From NCBI RefSeq assembly GCF_000312525.1, contig NZ_HE997452.1:447160-511159 (forward strand): 64,000 nucleotides of DNA, read 5' to 3'. This document shows, one piece after another, positions 19,999 through 29,753 of the stretch. The notes beneath the pieces were generated by a model. The model did no database searches, was not told the DNA's origin, and was given only the letters and a program-made list of their open reading frames with translations. Origin of the DNA: Bartonella florencae. GTDB taxonomy: Bacteria > Pseudomonadota > Alphaproteobacteria > Rhizobiales > Rhizobiaceae. A program made the position numbers and the translations under genes. Every line of letters begins with the position of its first letter. Within the stretch, counting starts at the first letter, position 1.

Positions 19999-21651
19999 TT
20001 AGTGATCTTTGGAGGAAACTATGTCTTTGCTATTTTTGAGTTGATCACGAAGTGCTGCTAATTTTGCAAAAGGTGAATCCGGATTAGGGAGTTTTTCTCT
20101 TTGAAGTGATTTATTATTCACACGTTTGTTGTGATGTTTGTGAAATTTATAAGAAACTTTCCTCTGTGATGTGGTCTCTTGAGGACTCTTTTCATTTGCA
20201 CTTTCCCCTTTTTTGAAAGCTTTTTTTGGTTTATTTTGCCACTTATAGCCAGATTTATCACGCTTTTTTTGTGTGTTGTGCTGAAAGTGGTAATTATAGC
20301 GCCATAGTAAAACAACTTTTTCTTCTGCTGCAATGTGTTTTTGTTTGGCAAAATCGCCAACAGGTTCTGCTGCTGGTAAAGTATCTATGGTATGGGATTG
20401 TGTTTCAAAATAAGGAGAAGCAGTATTTGTTTCTTCTTGTGGGGTAGGCATTGTTTGCCATTGAGCGCCAACGCATTCTGCCGCTGGAATATTTTGTGCT
20501 GTTGTGCAGCTATGAGCCGAAGTCTTATGTGTCAAGAGATGTTCTTCAAAGGCAGTACTGCTTATGGCACGCGATTGATAGCCAAGTCCTTTGAGAATTT
20601 CTTCCATATCCGTTCCATTGGCTCCAAGAATCGACATCATGGTTGGCGTGACAAAAAAGCTTTTTCCATCATAGGCACCTTCAGGTCTGGGGTCGCTGCC
20701 TTGTTTCCAATGAAGGGTAGGGCGGATGAGGTTGGCAAGACGTTCCAAAATATCAATGCGTACAGCACGTTGTCCTAAAATTCGGTAACCCGCTAACTGA
20801 TAAAATTGCTGATTATAACTAGAATCAACAGCCAAAGAGGTTCGTCCAACAGATAACGCTGCAAAAATTTCTCCTAAACCCGTTTGGTCATGACCCTCAT
20901 TTTGAAGATTCCATAACAGTGTAACAGCTTGAACGGGAACTGGTTTTAACATTCCTGCAATATAAATATGAAAAGCCCCAAAACGCACACCTAGCCGTCT
21001 CAGCACAGAACGTGATTCTTGGTCAAGATTTTTAACAATTTCGGCAACTTCTCGGCGCGGTAAAATGCCTAAAGAATCAATAAGTTTTGAAGCAAGAGTG
21101 CTCGTTGAATCCGTCAAATTATCAGCATTGCGCAAATCAAACAGTGGTTGGAGAGCTGTTTCAAAATGAAAGGTCACAAAACGCTCTAAGCGTTTTACCA
21201 CGCTATCGCGAGCTTCTCCGGTTAATTGCGCATCTGCTAAAACAATCAGCTTGGGTTTTAAAAAATCTTCTGCTGCAACAAGTTGCCCTACGGGTTGACC
21301 AATCCAGCGCACAATCCCATCAGAACTAAGGGTAAAATCTTTATTGGCACAAGCAGAAAAACGCATTGCACGTTTGGAAAAAGCAAGAATCAAATTTTCA
21401 TTCTCTATGGAATTTTGCATATCTGTTGCTTGATCACTCTTGGTCTTGTTGGCATAAAAACGAAAACCTTCAAATTTGCCATTGCCATGTTTTTCAATAA
21501 GAATATCATCCTGAAAAATAGTATTCTGTTGAACAATCTTGCTATCCATGGGTATTTTCTTTCTCAGTACTAGACTGGTAAAAAGCTTATTCTTGATAAT
21601 TCCATCATTATGCTTTTCCTTTAACACGTTTGTTGCCTTTGCTTCAATCAT
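19999..21651 (-). CDS. Orphan C-terminal half of a rhizobial SUV3-like helicase (helicase core missing)
   Basis: This 550-residue protein matches from about residue 90 the C-terminal region of the large helicase that rhizobia encode upstream of fdxA. Markers are SSDGIVRWIGQPVGQL, LADAQLTGEARDSVVKRLERF, VRFGAFHIYIAGMLKP and RAVRIDILERLANLIRP. No Walker A, DEAD/DEAH box or other helicase motor motif is present, and the first 90 residues are unrelated. The small S4-domain RNA-binding gene that usually sits between helicase and fdxA is also missing. The last 170 residues are Lys/Gln/His-rich and disordered. It may be a retained RNA-binding domain or a decaying pseudogene. The open frame argues for recent or continued function. 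Confidence 0.7.
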   Translation of the reverse strand: MIEAKATNVLKEKHNDGIIKNKLFTSLVLRKKIPMDSKIVQQNTIFQDDILIEKHGNGKFEGFRFYANKTKSDQATDMQNSIENENLILAFSKRAMRFSACANKDFTLSSDGIVRWIGQPVGQLVAAEDFLKPKLIVLADAQLTGEARDSVVKRLERFVTFHFETALQPLFDLRNADNLTDSTSTLASKLIDSLGILPRREVAEIVKNLDQESRSVLRRLGVRFGAFHIYIAGMLKPVPVQAVTLLWNLQNEGHDQTGLGEIFAALSVGRTSLAVDSSYNQQFYQLAGYRILGQRAVRIDILERLANLIRPTLHWKQGSDPRPEGAYDGKSFFVTPTMMSILGANGTDMEEILKGLGYQSRAISSTAFEEHLLTHKTSAHSCTTAQNIPAAECVGAQWQTMPTPQEETNTASPYFETQSHTIDTLPAAEPVGDFAKQKHIAAEEKVVLLWRYNYHFQHNTQKKRDKSGYKWQNKPKKAFKKGESANEKSPQETTSQRKVSYKFHKHHNKRVNNKSLQREKLPNPDSPFAKLAALRDQLKNSKDIVSSKDH

Positions 21652-22121
21652 TCTTGTCGCTTTTTGACGTTTCTTTTTGCTCCCTTAGCTTTAAATATTT
21701 TCATTTTTTCGTTTATCTTGCAATATTTCATAGAGGGTAATTACACGTATTGGTTGCATTGTAAAGATAAAAGCATATAATAAGATCTTTATTTAAGCGA
21801 TTAAGTAAGCCGATAGTTAAAAAAACAGCATTCGTTTTTTCTGATCTTTTTCCTTTTTCTGTTTTGTCGAAAAATATGAGAAGGGAAGTTTTCTTGGACA
21901 TCTTTTGCTGATAACAGGCCTATTGTCTGCTGTTTTGTAAGTAAAATTATCTTTTAATGTGAATAAGTTTTACGATGATTATAAAAAAAACCGTTGCGAT
22001 TATAAAATTACACGTTAAAGTAGTGATATATGAATAAACAACTTTAACGTTCTTTTTTTAAGAAAGAACAGTGATGTCGTTACCAAATCAATTTTGATAA
22101 TTTTAATCGCAAGGGGTTATT
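21652..22121. other. Divergent intergenic region upstream of rpoH
   Basis: These 470 AT-rich bases lie between two divergently transcribed genes, so promoters for both are expected here. No remnant of the missing helicase core could be recognised on the minus strand. I could not place -35/-10 boxes with confidence. Confidence 0.45.
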
Positions 22122-23033
22122 ATGGGTAATCTTTCAAATGCTGTTTACAAAGGCAGCAAAAATTATAGCGACGCAGATAAAAGCTTGGGACGTGATATGA
22201 TGCGTTCTGCTATGCAAGCGCCTTATCTTGAACGACAAAAAGAGCATGATTTGGCTCTGCGGTGGAAAGATAAACGTGATGATGATGCTATGCATCAAAT
22301 TGCAGCTGCTCATATGCGTTTGGTGATTGCGATTGCTAACCGTTTTAAACGTTTCAAAATGCCGTTGGGGGATCTGGTACAAGAAGGTTATGTGGGGTTA
22401 TTGGAAGCTGCTGCACGTTTTGAACCTGATCGCGAAGTGCGTTTTTCAACTTATGCAACATGGTGGATACGTGCTTCTATTCAAGATTATATTTTACGAA
22501 ATTGGTCTATTGTTCGAGGGGGAACCAGTTCTTCGCAAAAAGCCCTTTTCTTTAATCTTCGCCGTCTGCGGGCAAAATTGGTGCAGGATGATAATGCTCT
22601 TTCAAAGCAAGATATGTTTCGCACAATTGCTGAAAAGCTTGGCGTTTCTGTGCGTGATGTGGAAACAATGGATTTTCGTTTTTCCAGTTCTGATAATTCT
22701 TTAAGTGTTTCTATTTCTGAAAACAGTGATAATCCCATTGCTAAAATGGATGTTCTGGTGGACGAGAATCCCCTGCCTGATGCTTTAATTGAGCAAACAA
22801 TTGACGGTCAAAGACGGACACAATGGCTGTATGATGCTTTGCAAATTCTCAATGAACGAGAGCTTGAAATTATTCGGTTTCGTCGCCTAAATGAAGAGGG
22901 AGCAACGCTCGAAGTTTTGGGCGAAAAGTTGGGAATCTCGAAAGAACGTGTGCGCCAAATTGAAGCACGCGCTTTGCAAAAGCTCCGTTCTGCTCTCCTT
23001 ACCGTTCATTCAGAAGATGCTTACGAAATATAA
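22122..23033 (+). CDS. rpoH: RNA polymerase sigma-32 factor (heat shock)
   Basis: This 303-residue alternative sigma factor directs transcription of heat-shock genes. Region 2 is seen in HMRLVIAIANRFKRF, PLGDLVQEGYVGLLEAAARF and VRFSTYATWWIRASIQDYILRNW. Region 4 ends in LGEKLGISKERVRQIEARAL. The RpoH box is represented around SSSQKALFFNLRRLRAKL. The ribosome site aagggg precedes ATG 22122. Length is standard. Confidence 0.95.
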   Translation: MGNLSNAVYKGSKNYSDADKSLGRDMMRSAMQAPYLERQKEHDLALRWKDKRDDDAMHQIAAAHMRLVIAIANRFKRFKMPLGDLVQEGYVGLLEAAARFEPDREVRFSTYATWWIRASIQDYILRNWSIVRGGTSSSQKALFFNLRRLRAKLVQDDNALSKQDMFRTIAEKLGVSVRDVETMDFRFSSSDNSLSVSISENSDNPIAKMDVLVDENPLPDALIEQTIDGQRRTQWLYDALQILNERELEIIRFRRLNEEGATLEVLGEKLGISKERVRQIEARALQKLRSALLTVHSEDAYEI

Positions 23034-23185
23034 GCGTTGAGGGGGCAAGCTACTTGGCAATGAGAAGGCGTGTTGCGTCCCGTTATGAGCGCAAAGCTGG
23101 ATTGCTTGCTGCAGAAAAAATTTCAGAAAGCACAGCATCGAAGAGAATCAAAAGAGCAGAAGCAGAAAATGATAAAAAGTTGCTC

Positions 23186-24727
23186 TTATTCTATGATGAT
23201 TTTGACATTTGTCCCTTCGCGTATCGTTTGCGTGGGGGAAAGCCCATTGAGTATGCGAAAGAGCTTTTCTTTATGCAGGGTGTTTTGCATTTTATTGGCA
23301 AGGGTTGTAACGCTTTCTCCCCGCTTAACCTGCACAATACGGATTCTCAAGGGTTTCAGCTTTTTTAACTGTGAGGATGAAAGGGTCTGAAAGCCTTGTA
23401 CCGTTTGTGCGGCAATCGCTGCAAAATGTTGAGAATCATGTGGTGCTGCAGTTAAAAAACGAAAAATATGGTTGTTGAACAAAATGACAACCACATCAAA
23501 TTGCCACTGTTCATTGGTTGCTCGTCCACGTGCTCCAGACAGCCCTTGAAGGGTGATGGGGTGAATAGATGATTCGTCTAATCCTGTAATCCAGCCACTT
23601 TTCAAATAATTGCTGGCAGATCTTTCAAAAACGCGTGGTAGAGAATCAAAACGAATGGCAATTTTTTCTGGTCCGCTGGCCCAAACGGTGTGCGCTGAAT
23701 TTTCTATTGTGAAATTATGGGGAACGGAAAAAGCTACACGCAATTGCGGGTGGATAAAATGGTTTTCTCGCACAAAACCTGTTTGAGCGCTTCCACCAAA
23801 GATCATGCCATCAATGCTTTTTAAAAAAGAATCACAATCCGTGTTTCCTCTGTATCCTCTACTGATTTTATGTGCTTTTTTTTTCGCTAGACGAATTCGT
23901 TGTGGAGTGCTTGGATGATTTGCTAGGAAGTCTGAGGAGCTACTTGTCGTGCCTGAGAAATGACGAAAAGCGCTATAAGCTTCCATCGATTGGAGAAAGC
24001 GCGGGGAGGCAAACGGATCATAGCCCGCTTGTTTGAGCATCTCTAGGGCAATGGAATCGGCTTGAAGTTCCTGATTGCGTGAAAATTGTGCCAATTGTTG
24101 CTGCTCTTTTATGGGATTGTAAAGTTTGCTTGCATCATGGGTGAAGAGGTGTGACGATATATGCTGTGCACTTTTTAATTCGGCTTTCTTTTGCAGGCGT
24201 AAAATTCCGTGATTGGCAGTAATATGGGCTATTTCATGGGCCAGAATTGCTGCAATTTCTGAACAATCATTGGCCAATGCAAGCATGCCACGGGTGATGT
24301 AGATAGAGCCATTGGGGAGAGCAAATGCATTGATGCTCTCTGAATTTAAGATTGTGACAGAATAGTGTGGCTGAGAATTTTTTTGTGAAACGGCTGCCGC
24401 TGCCAGTTTTTGCACAATCTTTGCCAAGAGACGTTCAAGTTTTGCCTCATGATAGGTTCCGCCATATTTTTGCAAAATACGTGGGTGTTGTAGAGCGCTT
24501 AATGTGACATAGATATTGTTCTTGCTGGCACGTTTGATCGTTTCAGAAGAATCGGAAAAAAGCATATCATTTTTGGGAAAATGCGTATGGCAAGCAGAAA
24601 GGAGAACAGTGAGGCCTATGAGAGATGCTCTATAAATCTCAGTGCAAAAACAAAAGTTTCGTTGAAAAATTGGAGGGTGATGCCTCTTGTATACTTTGTT
24701 TTTGGACTGTATTCTGGCAAATTTCAT
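23186..24727 (-). CDS. M48-family metalloprotease lipoprotein (BepA-like) with LysM-like C-terminus
   Basis: This 513-residue protein has a zinc site in AAILAHEIAHITANHG (HExxH) with the third ligand in QELQADSIALEML. The N-terminus contains a lipobox, LTVLLSAC, behind an unusually long Lys/Arg/His-rich leader, so a later start is possible. The C-terminal 50 residues (VQVKRGESVTTLANKM ... NVKIIIE) resemble a LysM-type domain. Family members such as BepA act as periplasmic outer-membrane quality-control proteases and chaperones. It faces rpoH convergently, which is a common rhizobial neighbourhood. Confidence 0.87.
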   Translation of the reverse strand: MKFARIQSKNKVYKRHHPPIFQRNFCFCTEIYRASLIGLTVLLSACHTHFPKNDMLFSDSSETIKRASKNNIYVTLSALQHPRILQKYGGTYHEAKLERLLAKIVQKLAAAAVSQKNSQPHYSVTILNSESINAFALPNGSIYITRGMLALANDCSEIAAILAHEIAHITANHGILRLQKKAELKSAQHISSHLFTHDASKLYNPIKEQQQLAQFSRNQELQADSIALEMLKQAGYDPFASPRFLQSMEAYSAFRHFSGTTSSSSDFLANHPSTPQRIRLAKKKAHKISRGYRGNTDCDSFLKSIDGMIFGGSAQTGFVRENHFIHPQLRVAFSVPHNFTIENSAHTVWASGPEKIAIRFDSLPRVFERSASNYLKSGWITGLDESSIHPITLQGLSGARGRATNEQWQFDVVVILFNNHIFRFLTAAPHDSQHFAAIAAQTVQGFQTLSSSQLKKLKPLRIRIVQVKRGESVTTLANKMQNTLHKEKLFRILNGLSPTQTIREGTNVKIIIE

Positions 24728-24898
24728 TTGTATCTTTGTACGTGTTTTTTACAGGTAAGAAGAAACTTTTTAATAAGGATTCTTTTAGGATCTCTTGGGA
24801 TTCTTCTGGATATAGCATGGTTATTGTCGACAAGAAATGGCTCTTTTTTAGAAAAAGATGCTCTATAAGGAAAAACATTACGGAAGGCAGAGTATAGA

Positions 24899-25534
24899 AT
24901 GACAACATTTACAATATTGTTAAATGGAGATGTCTGTATCACTGATCGATTGCTCGCTCAAATTCACAATAGTCGGGTGATTGCTGCTGATGGTGGAATG
25001 CGTCATGCCGCTGCACTTCATGTGATGCCGGAATTGTGGTTGGGAGATTTCGATTCCTCTGATCAGACCTTGATAAGCCAATATCGTCATGTGGCGCGTG
25101 AGGTTTTTCCTTCTGATAAAGATATGACTGATAGTGCTTTGGCATGTGAGAGAGCTCTGCAAAAGGGCGCCAAAAAACTTATTTTGTGTGGTGCTTTTGG
25201 AGGAGAGCGGAGTGATCATAGTCTTTCTCATATGACAATGGCATTGGCAATGGCTGATAAAGGTCTTACAGTGTTGTTGACAAGTGGCCTTGAGGAAGGA
25301 TGGCCAATTTTACCAAAGCTTATGTCATATGATTTACCTGATGGCTGTTTGTTTAGTATTATCGGTTTTTCTGATTTACAAGGCTTAATGCTTTCAGGAG
25401 TAAAATGGCCGCTTTGTAATAAAAATGTGTCTTTTGGTTCTTCTTTAACACTTTCTAACCGTATTTGTGGAACCTTTTCTTGCTATTTAGGTTCTGGAAA
25501 AGCTATATTGTTGGCGTCTGTACCTATTTCATAA
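24899..25534 (+). CDS. thiN: Thiamine pyrophosphokinase
   Basis: This 211-residue enzyme transfers diphosphate from ATP to thiamine, making thiamine diphosphate, the cofactor of transketolase and other enzymes. The family motifs VIAADGGMRHA, LWLGDFDSSD, PSDKDMTDSALA and GAFGGERSDHSLSHM are all present. A salvage role is likely, since a kinase of this type is what an organism importing thiamine needs. Only a ThiE-like relative is visible elsewhere in the window. Confidence 0.93.
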   Translation: MTTFTILLNGDVCITDRLLAQIHNSRVIAADGGMRHAAALHVMPELWLGDFDSSDQTLISQYRHVAREVFPSDKDMTDSALACERALQKGAKKLILCGAFGGERSDHSLSHMTMALAMADKGLTVLLTSGLEEGWPILPKLMSYDLPDGCLFSIIGFSDLQGLMLSGVKWPLCNKNVSFGSSLTLSNRICGTFSCYLGSGKAILLASVPIS

Positions 25535-25631
25535 AGCTCTTCCGGTATATTTGAGTAAGGGTAGGGGGGGCAAAGTGATGAAGTGCCGGCATGAATGATA
25601 TATTTATGTATGATTAAGGAGAGGTTTTAAT

Positions 25632-26033
25632 ATGCTAAAATCATTTTTAAAAGTGGCCGTTGTTTCAGCCATTGGTTTAAGTACCGTGGCTTGTACCGCA
25701 AATGATGAGCGCGTTGCACGTTACGGCGTTGGTGGAGCAGCAATAGGTGCTTTGGCGGGAACAGCAATTGGAGGAAGTGCTCCTGGAGCAGCTTTGACCG
25801 GAGCAGCATTTGGTGCTTTGGCAGGAACAGTAACAGGGGCTGCTGTAAACCAGAAAAGACAACAAAGACGGCAGATTATTGTTCAGCAGCAGCCATTGTG
25901 CACGTATCGTGGGCGTAAAGGTCACTATTACAAAGCGCCTTGTGCGCAAAAAGTGCACGCTCCACAATTGTGTACTTATCGTGATGGAAGAGGTGTGATG
26001 TATAAGGCACCTTGTCCCTACCATGCTCATTAA
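25632..26033 (+). CDS. 17-kDa-surface-antigen-like lipoprotein with glycine zipper
   Basis: This 133-residue outer-membrane-type lipoprotein has the lipobox LSTVAC near residue 21. A glycine-zipper membrane region follows (GVGGAAIGALAGTAIGGSAP, then GAAFGALAGTVTGAAV). The C-terminus has two similar Cys-containing segments (LCTYRGRKGHYYKAPC and LCTYRDGRGVMYKAPC), which look like an internal duplication. The family is widespread in alphaproteobacteria, including the rickettsial 17-kDa antigen. Its TAA stop overlaps the ATG of the next gene. Confidence 0.82.
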   Translation: MLKSFLKVAVVSAIGLSTVACTANDERVARYGVGGAAIGALAGTAIGGSAPGAALTGAAFGALAGTVTGAAVNQKRQQRRQIIVQQQPLCTYRGRKGHYYKAPCAQKVHAPQLCTYRDGRGVMYKAPCPYHAH

Positions 26034-27895
26034 TGGTGGTGCCGCTCCTGCGGCTTGACCGCATTTTCCTAACCTTTGGAACAACGCCTTTGCTCAACCA
26101 AGCTTGCTTATCGGTTGAGCAAGGAGCGCGTATTGCCTTGGTGGGACGTAATGGTTGTGGAAAATCAACGCTGTTAAAAATTGCTGCAGGAATGATAGAG
26201 CCTAGTGGTGGCGAAATTTTTCGCCACCCTCATGTCACACTGCGTTATGTCGCGCAAAGTCCTGATTATGCAGGTTTTGAAGATATTAACGCTTATATAG
26301 AAGCGGGGCTGGATAATAACCCTGATGTTGCGTGGGTACACAAACTTCGCACAAATCTGGGATTTGTGGGAACTGAAAAATTAGCCACCCTTTCTGGGGG
26401 AGAAAAGCGGCGCCTTTCTCTGTTGCGCGCTCTTGCTGCAAAACCCGATATTCTTCTCTTAGATGAACCAACAAACCATCTTGATTTGCCAACCATTGAA
26501 TGGCTGGAGGGGGTGTTATGTGCTTTACGTTCAGCCATTGTAGTGATTTCCCATGATCGGCGATTTTTGGAAAATGTTACCCACTCAACGCTATGGCTTG
26601 ATCGAGGTGTCACCAAAAGGCTGGAGAAGCGTTTTTCAGAATTTGAAAATTGGCGCGATAAAGCATTGCAAGAAGAAGTTCTCGAGCAGCATAAATTAGG
26701 GCGGCAGATTGTTCGTGAAGAACAATGGTTGCGTTATGGGGTGAGCGCACGGCGTAAACGCAATGTGCGCCGTCTGGGAGAGTTAAAAGGACTGCGACTG
26801 CGTCATCAAACCTATAAAGGGCAACCGGGAAAGGCGCTGTTGAGCGCCGCTAAAAGTCATGAGTCTGGCCAATTGGTGCTAGAAGCAAAGAGAATTTCAA
26901 AATCCTATGGTGAGCGCGTGATTGTTAAAGATTTTTCTTTACGTATTCAGCGTGGCGATCGAATCGGTTTGGTGGGGCCTAATGGGATCGGAAAAACAAC
27001 ACTGATTTCCACTTTAATTGGGCAGGAACCGCTGGATAGTGGAACGGTGAGGCATGGATATAACCTTTCTATGGCTTGGCTTGATCAACAGCGTATTCTC
27101 AATGAAGAAGAAACTTTAGCGCATTATCTCACAGAGGGGAGGGGAGAGACTCTTGTGATCAATGGGCAAGAGCGCCATGTGGTTTCTTATATGAAAGATT
27201 TTTTGTTTTTACCCGAACAAGCACGGACTCCACTCAAAGAATTTTCAGGGGGAGAAAGAGCACGCCTTATGCTTGCCAGACTGCTTTCACGTCCGGCAAA
27301 TTTTTTGATTCTTGATGAACCAACCAATGACTTGGATATGGAAACATTGGATTTGTTACAGGAATTTATCGCTGATTTTGCTGGAACAGTGTTGTTGGTA
27401 AGCCATGACCGAGACTTTTTAGATCGCACCGTGACCCATATGTTGGCGCCTCAAGGCGATGGTCAGTGGATTTTATATGCTGGTGGCTATAGTGATATGA
27501 CTGCACAAAATAAGCAAGCTGCATTGTTGCGGCGCAAAGATAAGGCATTATCACAGTGTAAAGTGCCAAAAAATCCTCGTACATGCGGGGGTGAAGATCT
27601 TAATGCGTCAACAAATCGCGGCTTGATGGGGCAGGAGAAAAAAAGGCCGCGTAAGCTTTCTTATAAGCAAGTTTATGCGCTGGAAAAATTGCCTGAACAA
27701 ATCGCTGCTTTGCAGAATGAAATTAAAAAAATTGAACAAGAACTTTCTGATCCTGCACTCTATTGCAGCGATAGGGAGCGTTTTGAGCGTTTATCAAAAA
27801 CACTAGAAGAGAAGAAAAAAAGTTTTACAGCCAAAGAAGAAGAATGGTTAGAACTTGAATTGTTGCGTGAAGATAGTGAGTGTATGCAATCATAA
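26033..27895 (+). CDS. uup: ABC-F family ATPase, Uup-like
   Basis: This 620-residue soluble protein has two ABC domains and no membrane part. Domain 1 has GRNGCGKSTLLK, LSGGEKRRLSLL and LLLDEPTNHLD. Domain 2 has GPNGIGKTTLI, FSGGERARLMLARLL and LILDEPTNDLD. A linker rich in Arg/Lys lies between them. The C-terminal 80 residues form a coiled coil (LPEQIAALQNEIKKIEQEL), as in Uup, which binds DNA and ribosomes. ATG 26033 overlaps the previous stop. An upstream TTG at 26012 is less likely. Confidence 0.9.
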   Translation: MVVPLLRLDRIFLTFGTTPLLNQACLSVEQGARIALVGRNGCGKSTLLKIAAGMIEPSGGEIFRHPHVTLRYVAQSPDYAGFEDINAYIEAGLDNNPDVAWVHKLRTNLGFVGTEKLATLSGGEKRRLSLLRALAAKPDILLLDEPTNHLDLPTIEWLEGVLCALRSAIVVISHDRRFLENVTHSTLWLDRGVTKRLEKRFSEFENWRDKALQEEVLEQHKLGRQIVREEQWLRYGVSARRKRNVRRLGELKGLRLRHQTYKGQPGKALLSAAKSHESGQLVLEAKRISKSYGERVIVKDFSLRIQRGDRIGLVGPNGIGKTTLISTLIGQEPLDSGTVRHGYNLSMAWLDQQRILNEEETLAHYLTEGRGETLVINGQERHVVSYMKDFLFLPEQARTPLKEFSGGERARLMLARLLSRPANFLILDEPTNDLDMETLDLLQEFIADFAGTVLLVSHDRDFLDRTVTHMLAPQGDGQWILYAGGYSDMTAQNKQAALLRRKDKALSQCKVPKNPRTCGGEDLNASTNRGLMGQEKKRPRKLSYKQVYALEKLPEQIAALQNEIKKIEQELSDPALYCSDRERFERLSKTLEEKKKSFTAKEEEWLELELLREDSECMQS

Positions 27896-28034
27896 AAACG
27901 TTTTAGCGTTAATCTTTTGCAAGAGTATCTTTATAGATTGAGCTCATGCTTTGTCTTGGTTGCCTTTCTGTCTTTTTTATAAGATCTGTGTGTGCATTGG
28001 AGAGGAAAAAAGTTGCGCAAAAAACAATGATTGC

Positions 28035-28090
28035 AACTTGAATTTTTATACGAAGAACATCAATGCGCGGAGGGTGAAGAGATGTAGAAA
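28035..28090 (-). pseudogene. Possible decayed fragment of the rimJ-like gene 3' end
   Basis: The plus-strand stretch ttttatacgaagaac followed by atcaatgcg resembles gggttataaggagc followed by atgaatgcg at the 3' end of the acetyltransferase gene (28170-28192), and gagggtgaagagatg resembles gaggtgagaatgtgatc. The match is short and needs gaps. I list it because it fits the tail-copy pattern seen at five other genes, but it could be chance. Confidence 0.35.
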
Positions 28091-28143
28091 ATATCCTCCT
28101 AAAGAGGGGTGCAATATATCTTTACGCAACGGGTAAAAATGCC

Positions 28144-28713
28144 TTATGATGCTTTATTCTGCTCTTTTGGGTTATAAGGAGCATGAATGCGAGAGGTGAG
28201 AATGTGATCTCTCCATTGACCAGAAATCATCAGATAGTCTTTGGCGTAGCCTTCTTTTTCAAAATCAAGGCGCTGCAATAAATTTTCGCTTTTGATATTT
28301 TCTGGCATATAATTGGCCATTACTCTATGCAGATGGTAAACATCAAAGATATGGCGTATGAGAGAAGATAAAATCTCGAACATGAGACCTTGGCCTTGTT
28401 GTTTTTCATCTAGAGAAAAACCAAGATGGCAGGCTTGAAAAACACCGCGAACCACATTGGTAAAATTCACTACGGCAATAATGGTACTGTCATTTTTCAA
28501 TCGTGTGACATAGCGATAGGCGCATCCTTGTACGCTTTCATGTGCAAAAGCCTTTGCACGTATTTCCCAAGCTTTTAGGGTGTGGTAATCATCAGATCTT
28601 ACCGGTTCAAAGGGACGAAGATGGTTTTCATTGCGCAGGTGATAGGAAGAGAGTTCAGCTGCATCCTCTAAACGGATCAAGGTGGAAATTGTGCGTTTTG
28701 TTGTAATTGTCAT
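28144..28713 (-). CDS. rimJ: GNAT acetyltransferase, RimJ/RimL-like
   Basis: This protein of about 189 residues acetylates protein N-termini or small molecules using acetyl-CoA. It has the RimJ-type acyl-CoA loop in LGFSLDEKQQGQGLMFEIL and the C-terminal HRVMANYMPENIKSENLLQRLDF, the hallmark of ribosomal-protein N-acetyltransferases. ATG 28713 is favoured over ATG 28719, because the GGAGAG ribosome site is then about eight bases upstream. The specific substrate (S5 in E. coli RimJ) is inferred by similarity of motifs only. Confidence 0.83.
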   Translation of the reverse strand: MTITTKRTISTLIRLEDAAELSSYHLRNENHLRPFEPVRSDDYHTLKAWEIRAKAFAHESVQGCAYRYVTRLKNDSTIIAVVNFTNVVRGVFQACHLGFSLDEKQQGQGLMFEILSSLIRHIFDVYHLHRVMANYMPENIKSENLLQRLDFEKEGYAKDYLMISGQWRDHILTSRIHAPYNPKEQNKAS

Positions 28714-28719
28714 CGCCAT

Positions 28720-29753
28720 CTCTCCATGAAAATATGTTTTCTTAATCTCTTTCGTGTCTCTTTTTATATGTCTTTTTCGTTTTCGGGAAATTTATGGTAA
28801 AAGGCGAGGAAATTAAGGGGGGATTTTGTTAAAGGCGCTCGATTTTGCCTAAAGGGTATTGAAGACTATAGAAGGCTATAAAATGAGAGGAAAAAGTTAT
28901 AATTGGCTATTCTTTTCATCATATATCATTGCTTTTAATTATACTTTGCGGTGATTGTTTTCTTTTAAAATGACTCCTCTGTATAGAACTCTTATGTGCT
29001 TACTCTAAAATGCGAAGCTTTGATGTGCTCTTTTAGGGCGTAAATTCTTTATGCTTATGGGCGGTGTCTTTCTTGTTAGAGTCAATTTTTTATGGGAGTT
29101 TTGTGGAATTTTATGGCGAGATCTTTATTAGCTCTTTTGCCATTTGATTTGTGCAAAAATGCATATCTTGAGTAAAGAAGCACAAATATTAGAGGACTTA
29201 TTGCAAATCTCTTGATGGTAAATCAAGTAAAACCCTTCTCCTTGCATATTATTAAGGAGAAGGGAGTGAAAAATCTTGAAGAGAAGGAAAAAAATGTCTG
29301 TTGTGAATACTCTCAGACGGCTTAAGAGTTTTTGCACTATTGGAGAAAGTATCATGAGCGTGCCGGTTTATATTTTGATTCAACGTAAAGATCGTCTCAT
29401 GATTTTAGTGTTATCGCTTTTCATGAGATTCTTCAGCAACTCTTCAAGGAGCACGCATGAGATCATTTAGGGGCACTTTACACATTTGGGCCTAGCATGA
29501 AATGGGTTAAGGTTTGTCGCGAGGCGTTTTTATTAAGATAAGCGCATGTTAGCAATATAATGGTATCTTATGGCGGCATTCTATTCTATGCACTTTGTTT
29601 TGCTTAGGAATGTATCCCCCCCTTCATGCAACGTGTTGGCTCTCTTCTCCTCACAAGTTACATGAATAGTTTATAATAGCCTATTTTTGTTTTGGCAGAA
29701 GTCTCTCTGTCTGATTCTTTCTCTTTCTCATTTTGAGAAGATGGGAAAAGGTA
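28720..29753. other. 1-kb intergenic region, no gene recognised
   Basis: This long AT-rich gap lies between rimJ and gapR. A 59-codon plus-strand frame at about 29293-29470 has a purine-rich upstream segment but no recognisable family and is not called. No tRNA fold and no clear remnants of neighbours were seen. Confidence 0.45.

Noticed and set aside
23054..23368. Plus-strand frame of 104 codons after rpoH
   Set aside because: Most of it lies antisense to the M48 protease gene. The first 45 residues are Arg/Lys/Glu-rich without a recognised family.
29276..29470. Plus-strand frame of 64 codons with a purine-rich upstream segment
   Set aside because: Hydrophobic/basic sequence with no recognised family. 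One isolated frame in a 1-kb AT-rich gap is expected by chance.
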